Notes under the pieces: model-generated
Told to the model about the DNA's origin: nothing
Database searches by the model: none
The model's input: the letters and a program-made list of their open reading frames with translations, nothing else
Assembly (NCBI GenBank): GCA_002104985.1
Contig: MCGO01000153.1
Location: forward strand, 27,245-91,244
Direction of reading: 5' to 3'
DNA from: Rhizoclosmatium globosum
Lineage: Eukaryota > Chytridiomycota > Chytridiomycetes > Chytridiales > Chytriomycetaceae
Length of the DNA stretch: 64,000 nt
Part shown: positions 1 to 11,691 of the stretch, in pieces
Layout of the letters: the number at the start of each line of letters is the position of its first letter
Position numbering within the stretch: the first letter of the stretch is position 1
Program-made: the position numbers and the translations under genes

Positions 1-595
1 TGCTTTGCGGTTAGAACGATTTAGAGGTTAAAGTGAAACAGATACCTTGAGGTCCACAAGAACAGCCAAATCCTCACCACTTTTTCGACCAATACCCTCT
101 TTCTGCTCCGATTTTTCTATAGCGTCCATATACGCGATAGCATCATCACCAACGTCTGTTTGAACACCGGCAACAACCCCTTGTCGAATGACGCCCCAAA
201 TAACACTTCGCGGAATGAGAGTATATTTCGCGCATACTTTAACAACAGATTCTAAGATTTTGGATACCGTCTCGAGTTGCGCTGTAGCGGTGGAACTGTA
301 TTTATGAGAATCAGCAGACAAACGAAACCTTGACGACGCGAATCACCTGGTATCTAAATCTACTTCTACACTATTCAAAAATCGTCGATCGTCGAGTGGT
401 TTTGTGATGGCAGAGGTTCGTGGGGCTGGCGAGTGGTTGTTTGAATCGACTGTCAAACTGATGTCACTACTGATATCTTGCGCATGCTGGTGCAAGATTC
501 TAGCGAGTCGCTGGATTAAAGTATGAGTTTTCTGTGGGAATGAATCGGGTTCTAGCCAAAAACACCTCGACTTCTTCGTTGGTTTCTTTTGACAT
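1..595 (-). CDS. Partial uncharacterised protein, 5' part of gene
   Basis: I do not recognise this protein. Reading leftward, an exon at about 531-347 (helical, containing LIQRLARILHQHAQDIS) joins across a 51-bp GT-AG intron (346-296) to an exon at 295-46 whose product is helical then acidic (KILESVVKVCAKYTLIPRS, GDDAIAYMDAIEKSEQKEG). A GTATCT donor at position 45 shows that the gene continues off the left edge. The first ATG I can place is at 595 (MSKETNEEVE); joining it in frame to the 531 exon needs an unusually short 34-bp intron, so the 5' end is uncertain. No catalytic motif or membrane segment is visible. Confidence that this is coding is moderate; its function is unknown. Confidence 0.4.
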
Positions 596-1004
596 GGGTT
601 TTCTTAAGATATTCGAGTTTCGAGCAACTAAAAGTATTCGTGGTAAAACTGAGTGAATTGTATGTTGATCGGTTGGATTAACCTACTAATTTTGATGTGC
701 GTAGAGAATATATTTTTTGATTCGTTTAAGGCAGTCTCTTTGCAGTCCCGGAAAGTTCATTGAAAAAAAGTCAGCCATAAATCAAAAGGGAGGAATTCCA
801 TAATAAAAGCTGAAACGGACTGCGTCCAAGCACAAATCCTTTGCATTAAACCAAATCACAATCTCACTCAAGATCTTTCACGCAACTCTTTTCCAGCACC
901 CTCTACGCCAGATGCCAATCAACGCATATATGGATTAGATGCTTTTGTTACTGTAGTCAACACTACCAATCTGCTTTTCGGAGGTGACGGCAATTTGTTA
1001 TTGT

Positions 1005-1251
1005 TCAAGTCAAATTAGGTCTTCTGTATGTTCTGGAGCGGCTTCCACAAGACTATCGCGTGGATTTTAGTGCTTGTTCAAATTCAGCATTTGAACTAGA
1101 ATTGGTGTTGTTGCAAGACTACCAAATGATCCTCGTGTTGACCCAAGTGAAAATGATATTGCGGCCATTTGTCGCGCTGCAGGAAGTGGGCACCTTGAAG
1201 TGATTGTCGTTTTATTGCGAGATTCTAGTGTATATCAGGGCTGCAAGTGAT
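1005..1251 (+). pseudogene. Ankyrin-repeat gene relic
   Basis: Two broken ankyrin-like units can be read on the plus strand in different frames. One, near 1026-1110, gives VLERLPQDYRVDFSACSNSA. The other, near 1125-1251, gives NDPRVDPSENDIAAICRAA followed by GSGHLEVIVVLL and a stop. The phrase AA-x-GHLEVV-x-LL is the core of the ankyrin repeat helix pair. The frame changes between the units and no start codon or long open frame is present. I therefore read this as the degraded remnant of a larger ankyrin gene. The rest of the 596-1362 gap holds nothing I can identify. Confidence 0.55.
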
Positions 1252-1362
1252 AATGCAATGAATAGAAATAAAATGAAATTGTCGAACGACTGCGACAACA
1301 TCAGAAATTGCAACAATGAAACTCTGTTTAATGATGACTCTCGTATTTTTTAATTCTGACAA

Positions 1363-3675
1363 TCACATCTTCTGCTTCTTCACGACTGTCGACGCGTACT
1401 GATAATTCCCTGCATTCCCATTTCCAACACCTGCATTCAAACCCACACCGTTTCCGTTGCCTGAATTCATCCCTTGACCGGTATTACCAGCTCCAGTTCC
1501 ACTCCTCGCCATTCCAGGTGGACCACCGACAATAACACCTTGTCCATTCATACCTGTCGTAGAAGATCCCAGGTTTTGATTTTGATTTGCAATTGAATCA
1601 CTAAACGTGGTTATTAGAGAGATAAATTGAGAGAGAGTAAGAGGGTACCTTGATAAAGGCCGCTTGAATCCATGTTGTTGTTGTTGTTGTTGTTGTTGAT
1701 TCTGTTGTTGTTGAAGATTTTGAACAGCTAGACCTGCGTATGATGTACTTCCGTGAGGGTTTTGTTGCGGTTGAGGGAGTTGGATTCGGCCTCCATTATT
1801 TGTATTGTTGACAGAAGGTGGATTCATGGTTGGTTTCAAGACAGGTGGTTGTTGTTGTGCCATTGTATTCGTTGGAGGACGTGGTTGTAGTTGACCTTGG
1901 AAGGATTTGGGTTGTCCTTGGGTATTTCCTACGACGCTGGACGATCCGGAAACGAGAGGGACGTTGTTTCCTTGATGATTCTGTTGGCCAAGCGGTTTCG
2001 CTCCAAGAGGTGGCTGTTGCTTATGGGCGGTATTTCCCATTCCAAATACAGGTGGTGGTGGTTGCTGCGGTTGATCAACTTGCATAATTTGATTTCTGTT
2101 GGCTGACGTAGTTGGGGATGTGATGCTTCGCGCCTGTTGTTGCTGTTGAAGCGAGAAAGAGGAGGGTGGTTGTTGAGGGGTCCTGTTGGCTGTTCGATTT
2201 AATGTTGGTGACTGAATGGGTGCACTTGCAGGGCGATTCATGGGAGCCGGTCTGACCATTCCTGAGTTGAGAGGCATTGGAGCGTGAAGCTGGTTCTGAG
2301 TTGATAGAGGAAGTGGTTTCGCAAAGACTGCCGATGATGAACCGTTGTTATTGAAGTTAGATGACGCGTTGTTTGATGATTGAGCCGTTGGTTTCTGAAC
2401 AGATGAGTTGCTCATTGTTGGAGGCCCTCTCCTGTCAAAAATATGTAAGATTGAAATAGTAATATTGAAGATCGTACGTTAGATAGGCGGTATCTAGAGT
2501 TTCAACGTCGCCGAAAACCAAATCATCATCTATTCAATGGAATGAATGTTAGAATGCAGGCTGGGTAAGAAAGGAAAGAAGTTCATTATTACCGTCGTCA
2601 AATTTGGCCACAACTAGGAAATATTTCGGGAAAGTGTGTGAACAACGTTAATTCCAACAACGCATGATTCTGGGGAAATTCACTCACGGTCCATCGTGTT
2701 TCCATTCCCCACTGAACCACCAGCACTGCCACCGCCAGATACCTTAGAAACATTATTATTGGATGTAGACCCGTTGCTGTTGTTTGTAAGAGCCTGAGCT
2801 TTTGCAGCCGCAGCCGCAAACTCTTCTCCGCGATACAAATCCTTCATTTCAATGGGACCCGCCTACAAGACAAGAAGAATATCAGAAAAAATTTGAGTCA
2901 GAGCCTTTCCATCATACGGGCAGCTTCTGCATTTTGAAAATCCGTTGAGCCAATTCATTATTGTAGGTACAGTTCCCCATCACGTTTCCAAAGCTTCTGA
3001 GGGCACGTTTGATTGCATCCGTGACTGATTCCTTCTTTGCCTGAGTACCAGTGTGAGTATCTGAATTTCGGACAGAGCGTATGAGTTCATCAAGACCTTA
3101 TCGAAGGCAGCACCCTTTGATCGCGCATTCTCGATACTTCCGTATCCAACGTCCTATGTTTTACGCTAATGAGGCAAGTGAGAGCGAGGATAGGCGGCCG
3201 TACCTCGTGGCTGGTCCCATCCCGCAACGTCACGCGCACAACCGTTGAAATGCCGAGACTGACAGAGGTTCCATCGCGCGAAGTGTCGACCTGTATTAAA
3301 GTACATGCCATCGTTATTCGAATGCGCAGACAGGGGCAAAGGCGGGGCAGCAAACAAACAAAGTCGATTTCCGTTGAAACGATCGAGTGCGACCATCCGT
3401 CAAAGCCAAAGATTTCGTTTGCGAGAGAGATGACGCGAGAACCACTGATGTAGACGAGTTTGGCTGTGGATGTAGATTAGGTTGTCGATGGTTGGTGTTG
3501 CGGTAGTTGTCGTTGTGGTTAGTAGTCCAGGCATTCAATCCGAAGTTCCGAACCCACATCCACCAGGCCCCGCTCGCTGCGACAAGTACTCTGGTCCAAC
3601 GGCCTTGCGCAGCGTCGAAGAAATGTGCGCTCGCTCTTCTGCGCTGAAAGGCCGCTGTCCGAACAAATTGCTCAT
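1363..3675 (-). CDS. RAD52: RAD52 homologous-recombination mediator
   Basis: The RAD52 N-terminal single-strand annealing domain can be assembled across short introns. It starts MSNLFGQRPFSAEERAHISS at 3675, then KLVYISGSRVISLANEIFGF, then VDTSRDGTSVSLGISTVVRV, DVGYGSIENARSKGAAFDK and AIKRALRSFGNVMGN. RAD52 rings anneal RPA-coated single strands and mediate Rad51 loading in fungi. I count ten exons, with donors and acceptors matching GT-AG and keeping frame, including a 21-nt microexon near 2595-2615 (LVAKFDD). The C-terminal half is low complexity: Gln, Asn, Pro and Gly rich with a poly-Q run, longer than needed for annealing and presumably disordered. A 48-bp in-frame intron probably lies near 1609-1656. 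The gene starts only 54 bp after the stop of the upstream same-strand gene. Identification is secure; exact exon ends are not. Confidence 0.9.
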
Positions 3676-3729
3676 TCAAACAAAGGATTAAAACCTGTTC
3701 GGAAAATAATATGTATTTGTGCCAGACAA

Positions 3730-6700
3730 TTATTTGGAATACTCTCGAATAAGTGTATCCACAATCTTCAATCCTACTTCAAGAATTTGCTTGTCTGCCT
3801 TGCTCGCCAAGGCAGACTGAACCTCACACAGAAAACCACTATCCAACACTTCTGGCAGCTCACTCGGCTGCAACCACGCTCTGATTTCGACCCACCATTC
3901 AACCATTGCAACCAAAAGTCTCTTGATCACGCGAGTCTGAGACCAAACTGTAACATCAAACGATGGATTCGCTGCCCCCGTTTCAAGTTTACTTCTCGCA
4001 ACTCCAAGTAATTTATCCAACAACGGATCCTGTGGAATCGAATAACTTGGTGGCAGATTGTTCACAGCCACAACTCGATGGAACGCCATCGTACTTACAT
4101 GTCGTCCATGACACATCTCACATTCATCAAAATCATAACAGTTAAGGCAATGGAATCGTATCTGCCCCCCGTCAATCTGTCGGCTGCATGTGTCACAGAC
4201 ATAATTCACTTCAACAGTCCCAATGAACTTCTGGATTGTGTATTGTACAGATGCCAATGTTTCGGCTGGTTGCTCCATAGTTTGGTTGATGCCTTGTTGA
4301 GCCGTTCCAGTGCCGGTCACGTTCAGATTGGATGAACGGTTTAGAATTCCGGCCCAATTGTTTCTTGGATTTATTTGCTGGAGAGTTGATTTACGAACTT
4401 GCTGCTGCAATGGATGCTGTGGAAGCGATTGTTGGTTTTGTTGTTGCAATAGTTGCTGTTGCATTTGAAGCATTAGTGGATGTTGCCTTTGCTGCTGTTG
4501 TTGCATTTGTGCTTGCTGCTGTTGAAGTTGCTGCTGCATTTGTTGTTGTTGCGGGGGAAAACTGAACCCAAAGGCAGGAAGAGCCCCCGAAGATGGTACA
4601 GCACCTGAGCCGAATGAAAAAGAAGATACCGCAGGAGTCGTTCCAAAAGCTGCCGCTGATGGACTACCAAAGACAGTTGGTCTTGACGCGCCAAATCCAT
4701 TTACCGCTCCAACAATTGGTGCGCTTTGTGTACCAAACAATCCACCAGGTGCACCAGTCGAGAATGTGGAAGTACCAAATAGAGGAGAAGTACCTGAAAT
4801 AAATTACGATTAGAAACCTTAAGAAATCGATGGTCAAACCTATTCCCAGAATTTTCGGCGCGACCCAAATATGCGGTTGTGCCAGTCAGTGTCGGCATAT
4901 TGTACGCAAACGAAACGTTATCTTCGATGCGCGCCAAAAGATTTGGGACGGCTACTGATGAATTAAGTTTTGCAGCAGAGTCCTTCTGACCAGTGACAGC
5001 GAGCCATTGAAACGCAAGGTTGGCTCCCTCCAACATCTCAGGTTTCACGGATCGATGTACAGAACTTTGATTCACGCCATTGATTTTCACTTCGATACGC
5101 TGGGCCAATGTCTTGGCATCTAAACGGCTGGTAGCGTAAAGAATCAAAGAATCCCCACTCGAAACGCCGGTCAAAACAGATCCAGTGTAGTCCACGTTGC
5201 TCACATCCACAGCTCCAAAGTCAATTCGAGACTTCTCTTGGCCCTTGGCGAACAAAACTTGGACAGCGTCAGTGTTTTTAGAGAATGCACCAGCAGTCAC
5301 AGAAAGCTCAAAGCTTTCATGCCGAAGCGTGTCTACCCACGCTGTAAATCCAGTTGCGAATATACGGTCCATGCCTTCATGCCCAAATTGAGGGACGTGA
5401 AGTCCAAGCAGAGCTGGATTCGGGCCAAGCAATGCAGCGACTTTGGATGCGATTGTTTGATCAACCCATGACCCAAATCCAGTGACAACTCCGTTTCGCA
5501 CCTGTGCAGCTTGCACCAATGCATTTATAGCGGTTGTCACGTCTCCGCTTGTTCCATTGTGTCCGCCATCTGTGTCAAAATCGACAAAGCTCTTAATACT
5601 TGTTGTTTCTAAACCCAGAGTCAACTGCTGAGCCACTGAAATTATACCTTGGATCATTGACGTTGCTTTTTCAGCTGGTTTAACGAAATCAGTGAATCCG
5701 CCAGGCGTAATACTTTCAGACCAATGGACAAAGTGCACAATATCTTTAGCAACCTTATCATTGGAAAATAAAGCTGACGGCGACAGTTTCACATTCCCAG
5801 TGGATGGGTCTTGTGAGAGATTTGTGGCGTTGAAATCCGAGACACGGAAAGCAATCACGCGTTGCTCACGAGCTGAGCCATCAAACGCAATTGCAACGTC
5901 AGTCCATACATCATGTGGCTGCAAGATCCCCGATTCAAGAAGCACCGGGATGCTGAAAACTCGTTTTAGGAATCGACGTTTGGTCATTTCGTTGAATTGG
6001 GCTCGGACAGTGGTTGTTCCTGAAGAGCAACCAGTGCTTCCACTTGCATCAGAGAGGCCAATGTTGAGAATGAGCTGAGGTTTGGTTCTTGGAAACGCTT
6101 TTTTGGGAGCATCAATTATAATTCTTGTGAGTTGGGCAGGGTTGTATCCGGCACCAGGCAGTGACTGCATCAGTAATTCACTGTCTTTTGCAGAAGGTTG
6201 AAGAACTGTGACTTTCAATTCAGTTTCTTTTGGAACTAGTTCCTCTAATGAGAGTAGCTCAAAGCCAAAGTCAGCATCGTTTGGAACAAGGAGCCAGAAA
6301 ATCACGAATGTCGGAGAAATGGGCAGACAAGACCAAGCGTGATGAGCGGTGGAATGGGAGAGCTCTTGTTTGAGAGAATCGACAGCAATCATGGTGGACC
6401 TTCGGAGTAATTCTTGGCCATGCAAGTGACGGTAGGCATCTCCACAATCAGACGGAGGCAGCGCAATTGATGATGCAGGTGCCTTCATAGCGAATGAGAC
6501 GCCACAGTCCCCATTTTGGTCTTTGAGTGAAGCCCATGGTAGGAACAAGGAAACAGGAATAAGGCGTCCCTTTCCAATGTCACTTCCATCTAGTGCCAAA
6601 CCCATCGCGTCGTACACAAACGGAGCTCCACACGTAAAAGTCAGCAGAATTCGCCCTTTCATTCCAACAGGACCAAGAGTAACATCAAACGATTCATCTT

Positions 6701-7382
6701 GTACCGTCGCCATGCCCGCGGTTTGATTACTTTGTGTTTGGATCACAGCATCAACAACAGCTTTTGCTTGTGCGGTGTACGCAATGGAAGTGGTGATGTC
6801 AACCCACTCCTTTCCATCCCAGTCTTGGAACCTGGTTGAAACAAACTGAAGGTCTTTGTTTGAATCGGGAACGGCAATAAACTTGGCTACTTTTGCCTTA
6901 ACCACCATAGATTCAGTCTTGCCATCGGAGTGAGTTGCGTAGTATGGGTTTTCGAATTCAAATATGGCTGATACGGTTAAGGCTGAGATCGAGATATCCA
7001 AGTCGAAATGAATCTTGGAAGGATGGAAGTCTTGCATTGAAGGAGCTGTTGAGAAACCGGCAGATGCAGCCAGCACAACAGAAATCCCATTTAAGTTAGC
7101 TTGAGAAACCCCTGTTGCCTGTCATTCAGTAACTATGCATTCTGGAAGGGTAATGTTACCATTGGGAGGAGTAGGATCGTCTCCTGGCTGAATGCTGACA
7201 GTTGGTTGAGTGGCTGCAGATGCGACATGGACAGGGAACGGCCTGAGCTCATCCGTGATCGCATTCAATACGAGCGCAGGCATTTCGCTCAATGAAAGGT
7301 CTGGTGTTTTGTTGGCAACCCACATTGGCGTTTGGAATTGTTTTTTGGAGGGTGTTTGCGGACTTCCCCACAAGAAATCCAT
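3730..7382 (-). CDS. VWA-type protein with FG/poly-Q linker and ZZ zinc finger
   Basis: Starts MDFLWGSPQTPSKK at 7382; exon 1 ends at 7160 and a 114-bp intron (7159-7046) leads into a long exon. That exon carries a beta-rich region and then a von Willebrand A fold with a metal-ion-dependent adhesion motif (LILNIGLSDASGSTG, DxSxS) and a later FDTDGG. A second intron near 4850-4800 leads to a region rich in FG and FGT (PLFGTSTF, VFGSPSAAAFG), then poly-Q, then a ZZ-type zinc finger (CDTCSRQ...FHCLNCYDFDECEMC...H..H) and a helical tail. ZZ fingers bind protein tails or ubiquitin-like partners; FG repeats are typical of nuclear-pore proteins. The combination suggests a scaffold or ubiquitin-pathway protein, but no named ortholog is clear. 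The phase at the second intron does not resolve with the best donor, so a small exon may be missed there. Confidence 0.7.
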
Positions 7383-7563
7383 TCTTCAACTGAATGGTGA
7401 TGTATTTAATGAAAGTTAATAACTCTGAAGCATAGTTCTCGACTGATAGTACATGCTTGTCTTCTTGACCCCCTTTTAGAACTTAAAATTGCTAGACTTT
7501 TCGATTCTAATGTGTTCAAAGTTCTTTGGTCTATGCAATTAATAATTGTTTGGATGATTCGAT

Positions 7564-8277
7564 GTGAAATATCTGACAAACCACAACCATATGCGAACTT
7601 TGCAGCCGTTGTTTGAACCAACCACCCTTCAAATCGACTCTCCTCAAGCACGACTATTCCTCACCTTTCCTGTCACAGAAGCAGATGATGCGGACATGTT
7701 GCGCTGTATGACTGCTGTCGCTGCAACAAAGTATCTTCCAATGGTGAACCCAAACATGACTTTGGAAGAAATGGTAGCACGAAGAGAGTCTCAGGCAGCG
7801 TCTGGTGTTTATAAAGTGTTCAAGATCAACAACTTACGAACGGGTGCGTTTATCGGCTATTGTGGGTTCTATCGGATGGACATTGGGTGTGTACTTCAGA
7901 ATTGCTCAATATCTGTCCTGTCCCTAATCAAATTTATTAGAAACTTTGCTTATGACTGCGGACTGTCAATTCTCGAAGAGTTCCATCGGTCAGGCTACGC
8001 GACGGAAGCCCTTTTTTTAGTTTTAGATCACGGCTTTATGCAGCTCGGATTCAACAGAACCACATTCGTCACTAATTCGAAGAATGTTGGGATGCGTGGA
8101 TGGTTGGAAAATGTGTGCGGTGCGACGCTGGAAGGAACTTTTCGAGAGGCTTGGAGGGATGAAAAAGTGGATGGATGGGTGGATTGTGTCATGTATTCCA
8201 TTCTGAGAAGTGAGTGGGAAGGAGGAATGCGTGATAGGTTGTTGACGAAAGTGAACAAGTATTTAGTCGCGAATTAA
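7564..8277 (+). CDS. GNAT-family N-acetyltransferase (RimJ/RimL-like)
   Basis: The product matches the GNAT acetyl-CoA transferase fold. After an N-terminal strand it has FIGYCGFYRMDIG, then GLSILEEFHRSGYATEALFL, where the R-x-x-G-x-A segment is the acetyl-CoA pyrophosphate loop. It continues with HGFMQLGFNRTTFVTNSKNV, the usual pattern before the final strand. A 54-bp in-frame GT-AG intron (about 7887-7940) separates the first strand from the acetyl-CoA loop, so the mature protein is about 18 residues shorter than an uninterrupted reading. The first ATG is at 7564; a second in-frame ATG lies 27 bases later. It is divergent from the VWA/ZZ gene (181 bp apart). An AATAAA lies at 8290, just past the stop. 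The substrate (protein N-terminus, ribosomal protein or small molecule) cannot be told from sequence. Confidence 0.8.
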   Translation: MKYLTNHNHMRTLQPLFEPTTLQIDSPQARLFLTFPVTEADDADMLRCMTAVAATKYLPMVNPNMTLEEMVARRESQAASGVYKVFKINNLRTGAFIGYCGFYRMDIGCVLQNCSISVLSLIKFIRNFAYDCGLSILEEFHRSGYATEALFLVLDHGFMQLGFNRTTFVTNSKNVGMRGWLENVCGATLEGTFREAWRDEKVDGWVDCVMYSILRSEWEGGMRDRLLTKVNKYLVAN

Positions 8278-8337
8278 AGCAAGCTAGTGAATAAAACGCA
8301 AAAACGTGGCAAATAGCGTCTTCTATTTTGCTCACTG

Positions 8338-9283
8338 CTAGAAGCCAAAACATACTGAAACACAAATAACTGCGGCGGTAAACATCAACACCGACTTTCG
8401 AATAACTTTTCTCTGAATTATATGTTGTTGTTTTTTCATCACGCATTGTCGAATGAGGTTCCCTTTTGATTTGTGGCTGAACCACTTTGTCTTTCGATTA
8501 AATCCCCGAAATTGCCAAGATGATGCCTTAAACGAATCATAAAATATAATCGCTGCGTATATCAAAATTAGTAACCCCAGTGTTGAGGAGGAGTGAGGAG
8601 GTAATCAAACCTTAAACAGAGTATGCATTCCCAAAAACAGCGCAACGACTAGCATCGCAATAGTCATCGCTGCTAGATACTTTATCACAACAATCAAACC
8701 ATTGGATGTCGGAAACGCCTCCAAGCCTGTGAGTATGTTGTAACAAACAGCCAATGCACAAGCGTATCCACCCAGAGACGCCAGATTCATGAATATAGTC
8801 AAATAAATATCCTGTCATTTTGGCAGAAAGATGGTGAGCAAGTTGGGTCATTCACTTTCAAGTTCAACACAAACCCAAGGGCAAGCTTACCTCACATTTC
8901 TCCTCAACCAGAGCCCAAACAGTGTCCACTAACAAAGTATTAAGAAAATATAATGACGCAACCTTCACTTCCTCGGTCAAAGACATTGTGCTCAAGTGCC
9001 CCTTCGATGTGTGTTTCATTCCATCACCGACAACGACGAACAACCCAAAGGCGAGTGACAGCCTCATGAGCATAGTTGCGAATGTGTTCATACGTATCCA
9101 AGCTCGAGAGGGTGTTGTGGAGTACCAGCACCTTGAAAGAATGACTTCAAGGGTGTATACGACAGAGCTTGCCAAACTTAAAGTTTGAAGCAACGAAACC
9201 GAAGACGGAGCCAGATGTAATGCCACCATGGAAGCTGCCAGAGTGCAGAGGCTGAGGACGAAAGTTGGGAGTAGCGGAAGCAT
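8338..9283 (-). CDS. Multi-pass membrane protein, uncharacterised (tandem copy A)
   Basis: Three exons: 9283-8891, 8811-8611 and 8552-8338, separated by GT-AG introns of 79 and 58 bp. The protein opens with hydrophobic helices (PLLPTFVLSLCTLAASMVAL, TLSLASSVVYTLEVIL), has a middle pair (LRLSLAFGLFVVV-like, VASLYFLNTLLVDTVWALV) and another pair in exon 2 (GYACALAVCYNILTGL, AAMTIAMLVVALFLGM). It ends in a basic, lysine-rich stretch followed by a last helix. I count about six helices and no conserved catalytic motif, and I do not recognise the family. A second, decayed copy lies immediately downstream on the same strand (9548-10220), with nearly identical intron 1 sequence, so the pair arose by tandem duplication. 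Confidence 0.65.
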
Positions 9284-9547
9284 TTTGATTAACTTTTGTT
9301 GTGGCGGTGTGTGGGAAGAACCCTGCAGACTGGGACACTTTTTAAAGGAGGGAGTAATCAGAAGACTGGGAAATCAGAAAAGTCGTAAATTTCAAAATAA
9401 AAGTTATATTAATGAATTAACGTCATACATTGCTAAGTGATGTGTTTTTTTCGGGCATCCCACTCTCACTCTCAAATAGCTCCCCATAATTGTAAAGAGC
9501 ATTTCGAGCTAATTAAAAAGTATACCATCTATTTAGATCGAAATTTG

Positions 9548-10220
9548 TCAGTCAGCCGTAAGCAAGGTACGTATTCCCAAAAACAACGCAGCGCCAAGCA
9601 TCGCAATAGTCACCACTGCTAGATACTTTGTCGCAAAAATTAAACTATTGGATGTTGGAAAAGCCTCCAAGTCTGTGAGTATGTTGATACTAACAAGTGT
9701 ATCCCCCAGAGACGCCAGATTCATAAATATAGTCAAATAAATATCCTGTCATTTTGGCAGAAAGATGGTGAGCAAGTTGGGTCATTCACTTTCAAGTTCA
9801 ACACAAACCCAAACTTACCTCACATTTCTCCCCAACCAGAGCCCAAACAGTGTCCACTAGCAAGGTATTAAGAGAATACAATGCCACAGCCTTCGCATCC
9901 TCGGTTATAGGTATTGCGCTCAAGTGCCCCTTAGCCATGCGTTTCATTTCATCACCACATTAACTGACAACGACGAACATCCCAAAGGTGAGGGACAGCC
10001 TCATTACCATGGTTACGAATGTGTTCATACGTATCCAAGCTTGAGAGGGTGTTGTGGGGTACCAGCACCTTGGTAGAAGCACTTCAAGGGCGTACAACAT
10101 GGAGTTTGCAAGACTCAAAGCATGGATCAACGGAATAAAAGAAGGAGCTAGATATGAGACCGCCATAGAAGCTGCTAGATTGCAGAGACTAAGGGCTAGC
10201 GTAGGGATGAGAGGAAGCAT
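9548..10220 (-). pseudogene. Decayed tandem copy B of the multi-pass membrane protein
   Basis: Clear paralog of the gene at 8338-9283: the exon 1 product starts MLPLIPTLALSLCNLAASMA and the CWYPTTPSQAWIRMNTF segment is shared. A 9-bp insertion near 9955-9963 places an in-frame TAA right after the third helix. Exon 2 has lost about 15 bp (GGYACALAVCYN in copy A is reduced to GDTLVSIN), and the basic last exon is absent, with a stop following exon 2. Intron 1 is still almost the same as in copy A, so the duplication is fairly recent. I read it as a pseudogene; a short truncated product cannot be excluded. Confidence 0.7.
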
Positions 10221-10496
10221 TTTTTGGTGTAACTTTTTTAACCCAGCGGCGAGATGGGCATTACTCGTTTCTTCAATCCAAACTTAGCTTTGTTAAATCA
10301 ATAGACGGCGTTGAAAATCTTTACGTCTTGAGTTGTCTCGTGCTTGGTCTTTTCGTCAACAACACAGTACTGCAAACTTCCATTGGAAGCCATTGTAAAC
10401 CTCATTTCCTTTCGAAAAAAAGGGAGTGTTGAAACCCAGCCAATTATTATTTTTATTGGCAACGGAATCACCGTGAATTCGTAATAGTTTCCGCCA

Positions 10497-11443
10497 TTAG
10501 AGCAGTCGTTTCGCATGCCAATCAATATGAGCTTCAGCAAAAGAAGAAACAAAGTAGTATGAATGATCATACCCCTCCCTCAAGTTCACTTGAACCTGAT
10601 TCTCACCAAATCCAGCTGCCCGACTCGCCTTTTCAAAGTTTTCCGGCAACAACTGCTTTTGCAGATGGAACGTGTCGTCAAGACCAGAATCAATGAGGAT
10701 ATTAATTCGTCTGGTTTTGTCGACTTTTGAAATGAGTTCAGTAGCGTCATGTGCTTTTCCTTCTTCCACGCCCCCGGAGAGGTAGCCGGAAAAGGCTTTG
10801 ACGCCCCATGGACATTGAGTCGGGTTGCAGATTGGAGCGAAAGCGGAAGCGGCACGGAAGAGGGATGGGTGCTTGAGGTAGAGTGTCAGAGCACCGTGAC
10901 CGCCCATCGAGTGACCAGTAACGCTCAATTTAGATGTATCGATTGCATTGAAGAGCGGGGTGGCAGCAATAGCCTCGACCAAGTCCTTTGTGACAAAGTT
11001 CTCCATGTTGTAGAATTGGGCGAACGGTTCCTTTGTTGCGTTCAAGTAGAAACCGGCTCCGACGCCAAAGTCCCACGCATCACTTTCGCCGGTGATGCCA
11101 GCGCCGCGTGGAGACGTGTCAGGAAAGATGAGAGCAAGGCCGGTTCGGGCGGCGGCGTTGAAGAAGCCTCTAGATTAATAATAAGATTATTAAGGTCTTT
11201 GCTGCTAACTAGTTGTAACTAAGTGGGTAGGTACGACACTCACCCTTTCTGTGCTGCGTTGTCCTCTGTGCAAGTCAGTCCAGCAAGGAACACAACAGCT
11301 GGAACCTTGTGTCCACCTCCAAGTGCAGCCGGTGGAACATACACATTCGCAGTCGATGAAAGCCCTCCGAGAGACGGTGCCGATCCAATCTTGACTTTGT
11401 AGAGGAAGCCGCCGGCAACCTTGTTCTTGCTCACAACTTCCAT
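10497..11443 (-). CDS. S-formylglutathione hydrolase (esterase D family)
   Basis: Two exons, 11443-11244 and 11167-10497, with a 76-bp intron. The alpha/beta-hydrolase carries family landmarks: VVFLAGLTCTEDNAAQKG, the oxyanion segment FPDTSPRG, the nucleophile elbow GHSMGGHGAL with the catalytic serine, an acid-bearing segment DSGLDDTF and the catalytic histidine in GYDHSYYFV. The enzyme hydrolyses S-formylglutathione to formate and glutathione in the cytosolic formaldehyde detoxification route. Length (about 290 residues) and motif spacing are normal for the family. No partner formaldehyde dehydrogenase lies in the window. The ATG is the first in frame and the family start (short polar N-terminus, then a strand) fits. 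Confidence 0.92.
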
Positions 11444-11691
11444 TTCAAAGCAACTTTTTATGATGATTTATTCATCCGGTTTTATCACTTTCCTTCTCTT
11501 TCTTTTTTCTATTTCTTATTTTAAAGGAAAAGAGGACTCGTCGGAGATGCAAGGCTGTGCATGCCCTTTTTCTCGAACCCTTGCTCAACTTCAAACAATT
11601 CGCCAATTTGACACGCTGCCAACAAAACAACCGTTGACCTCTTGTTTCCGTCTCTGTTTCTGTCTCAATCTCCAAATCCGAATCAGTTCAA

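Noticed and set aside
1818..2106. Plus-strand frames over the RAD52 low-complexity tail.
   Set aside because: Antisense to Gln/Pro codon repeats (runs of V and L); artefactual.
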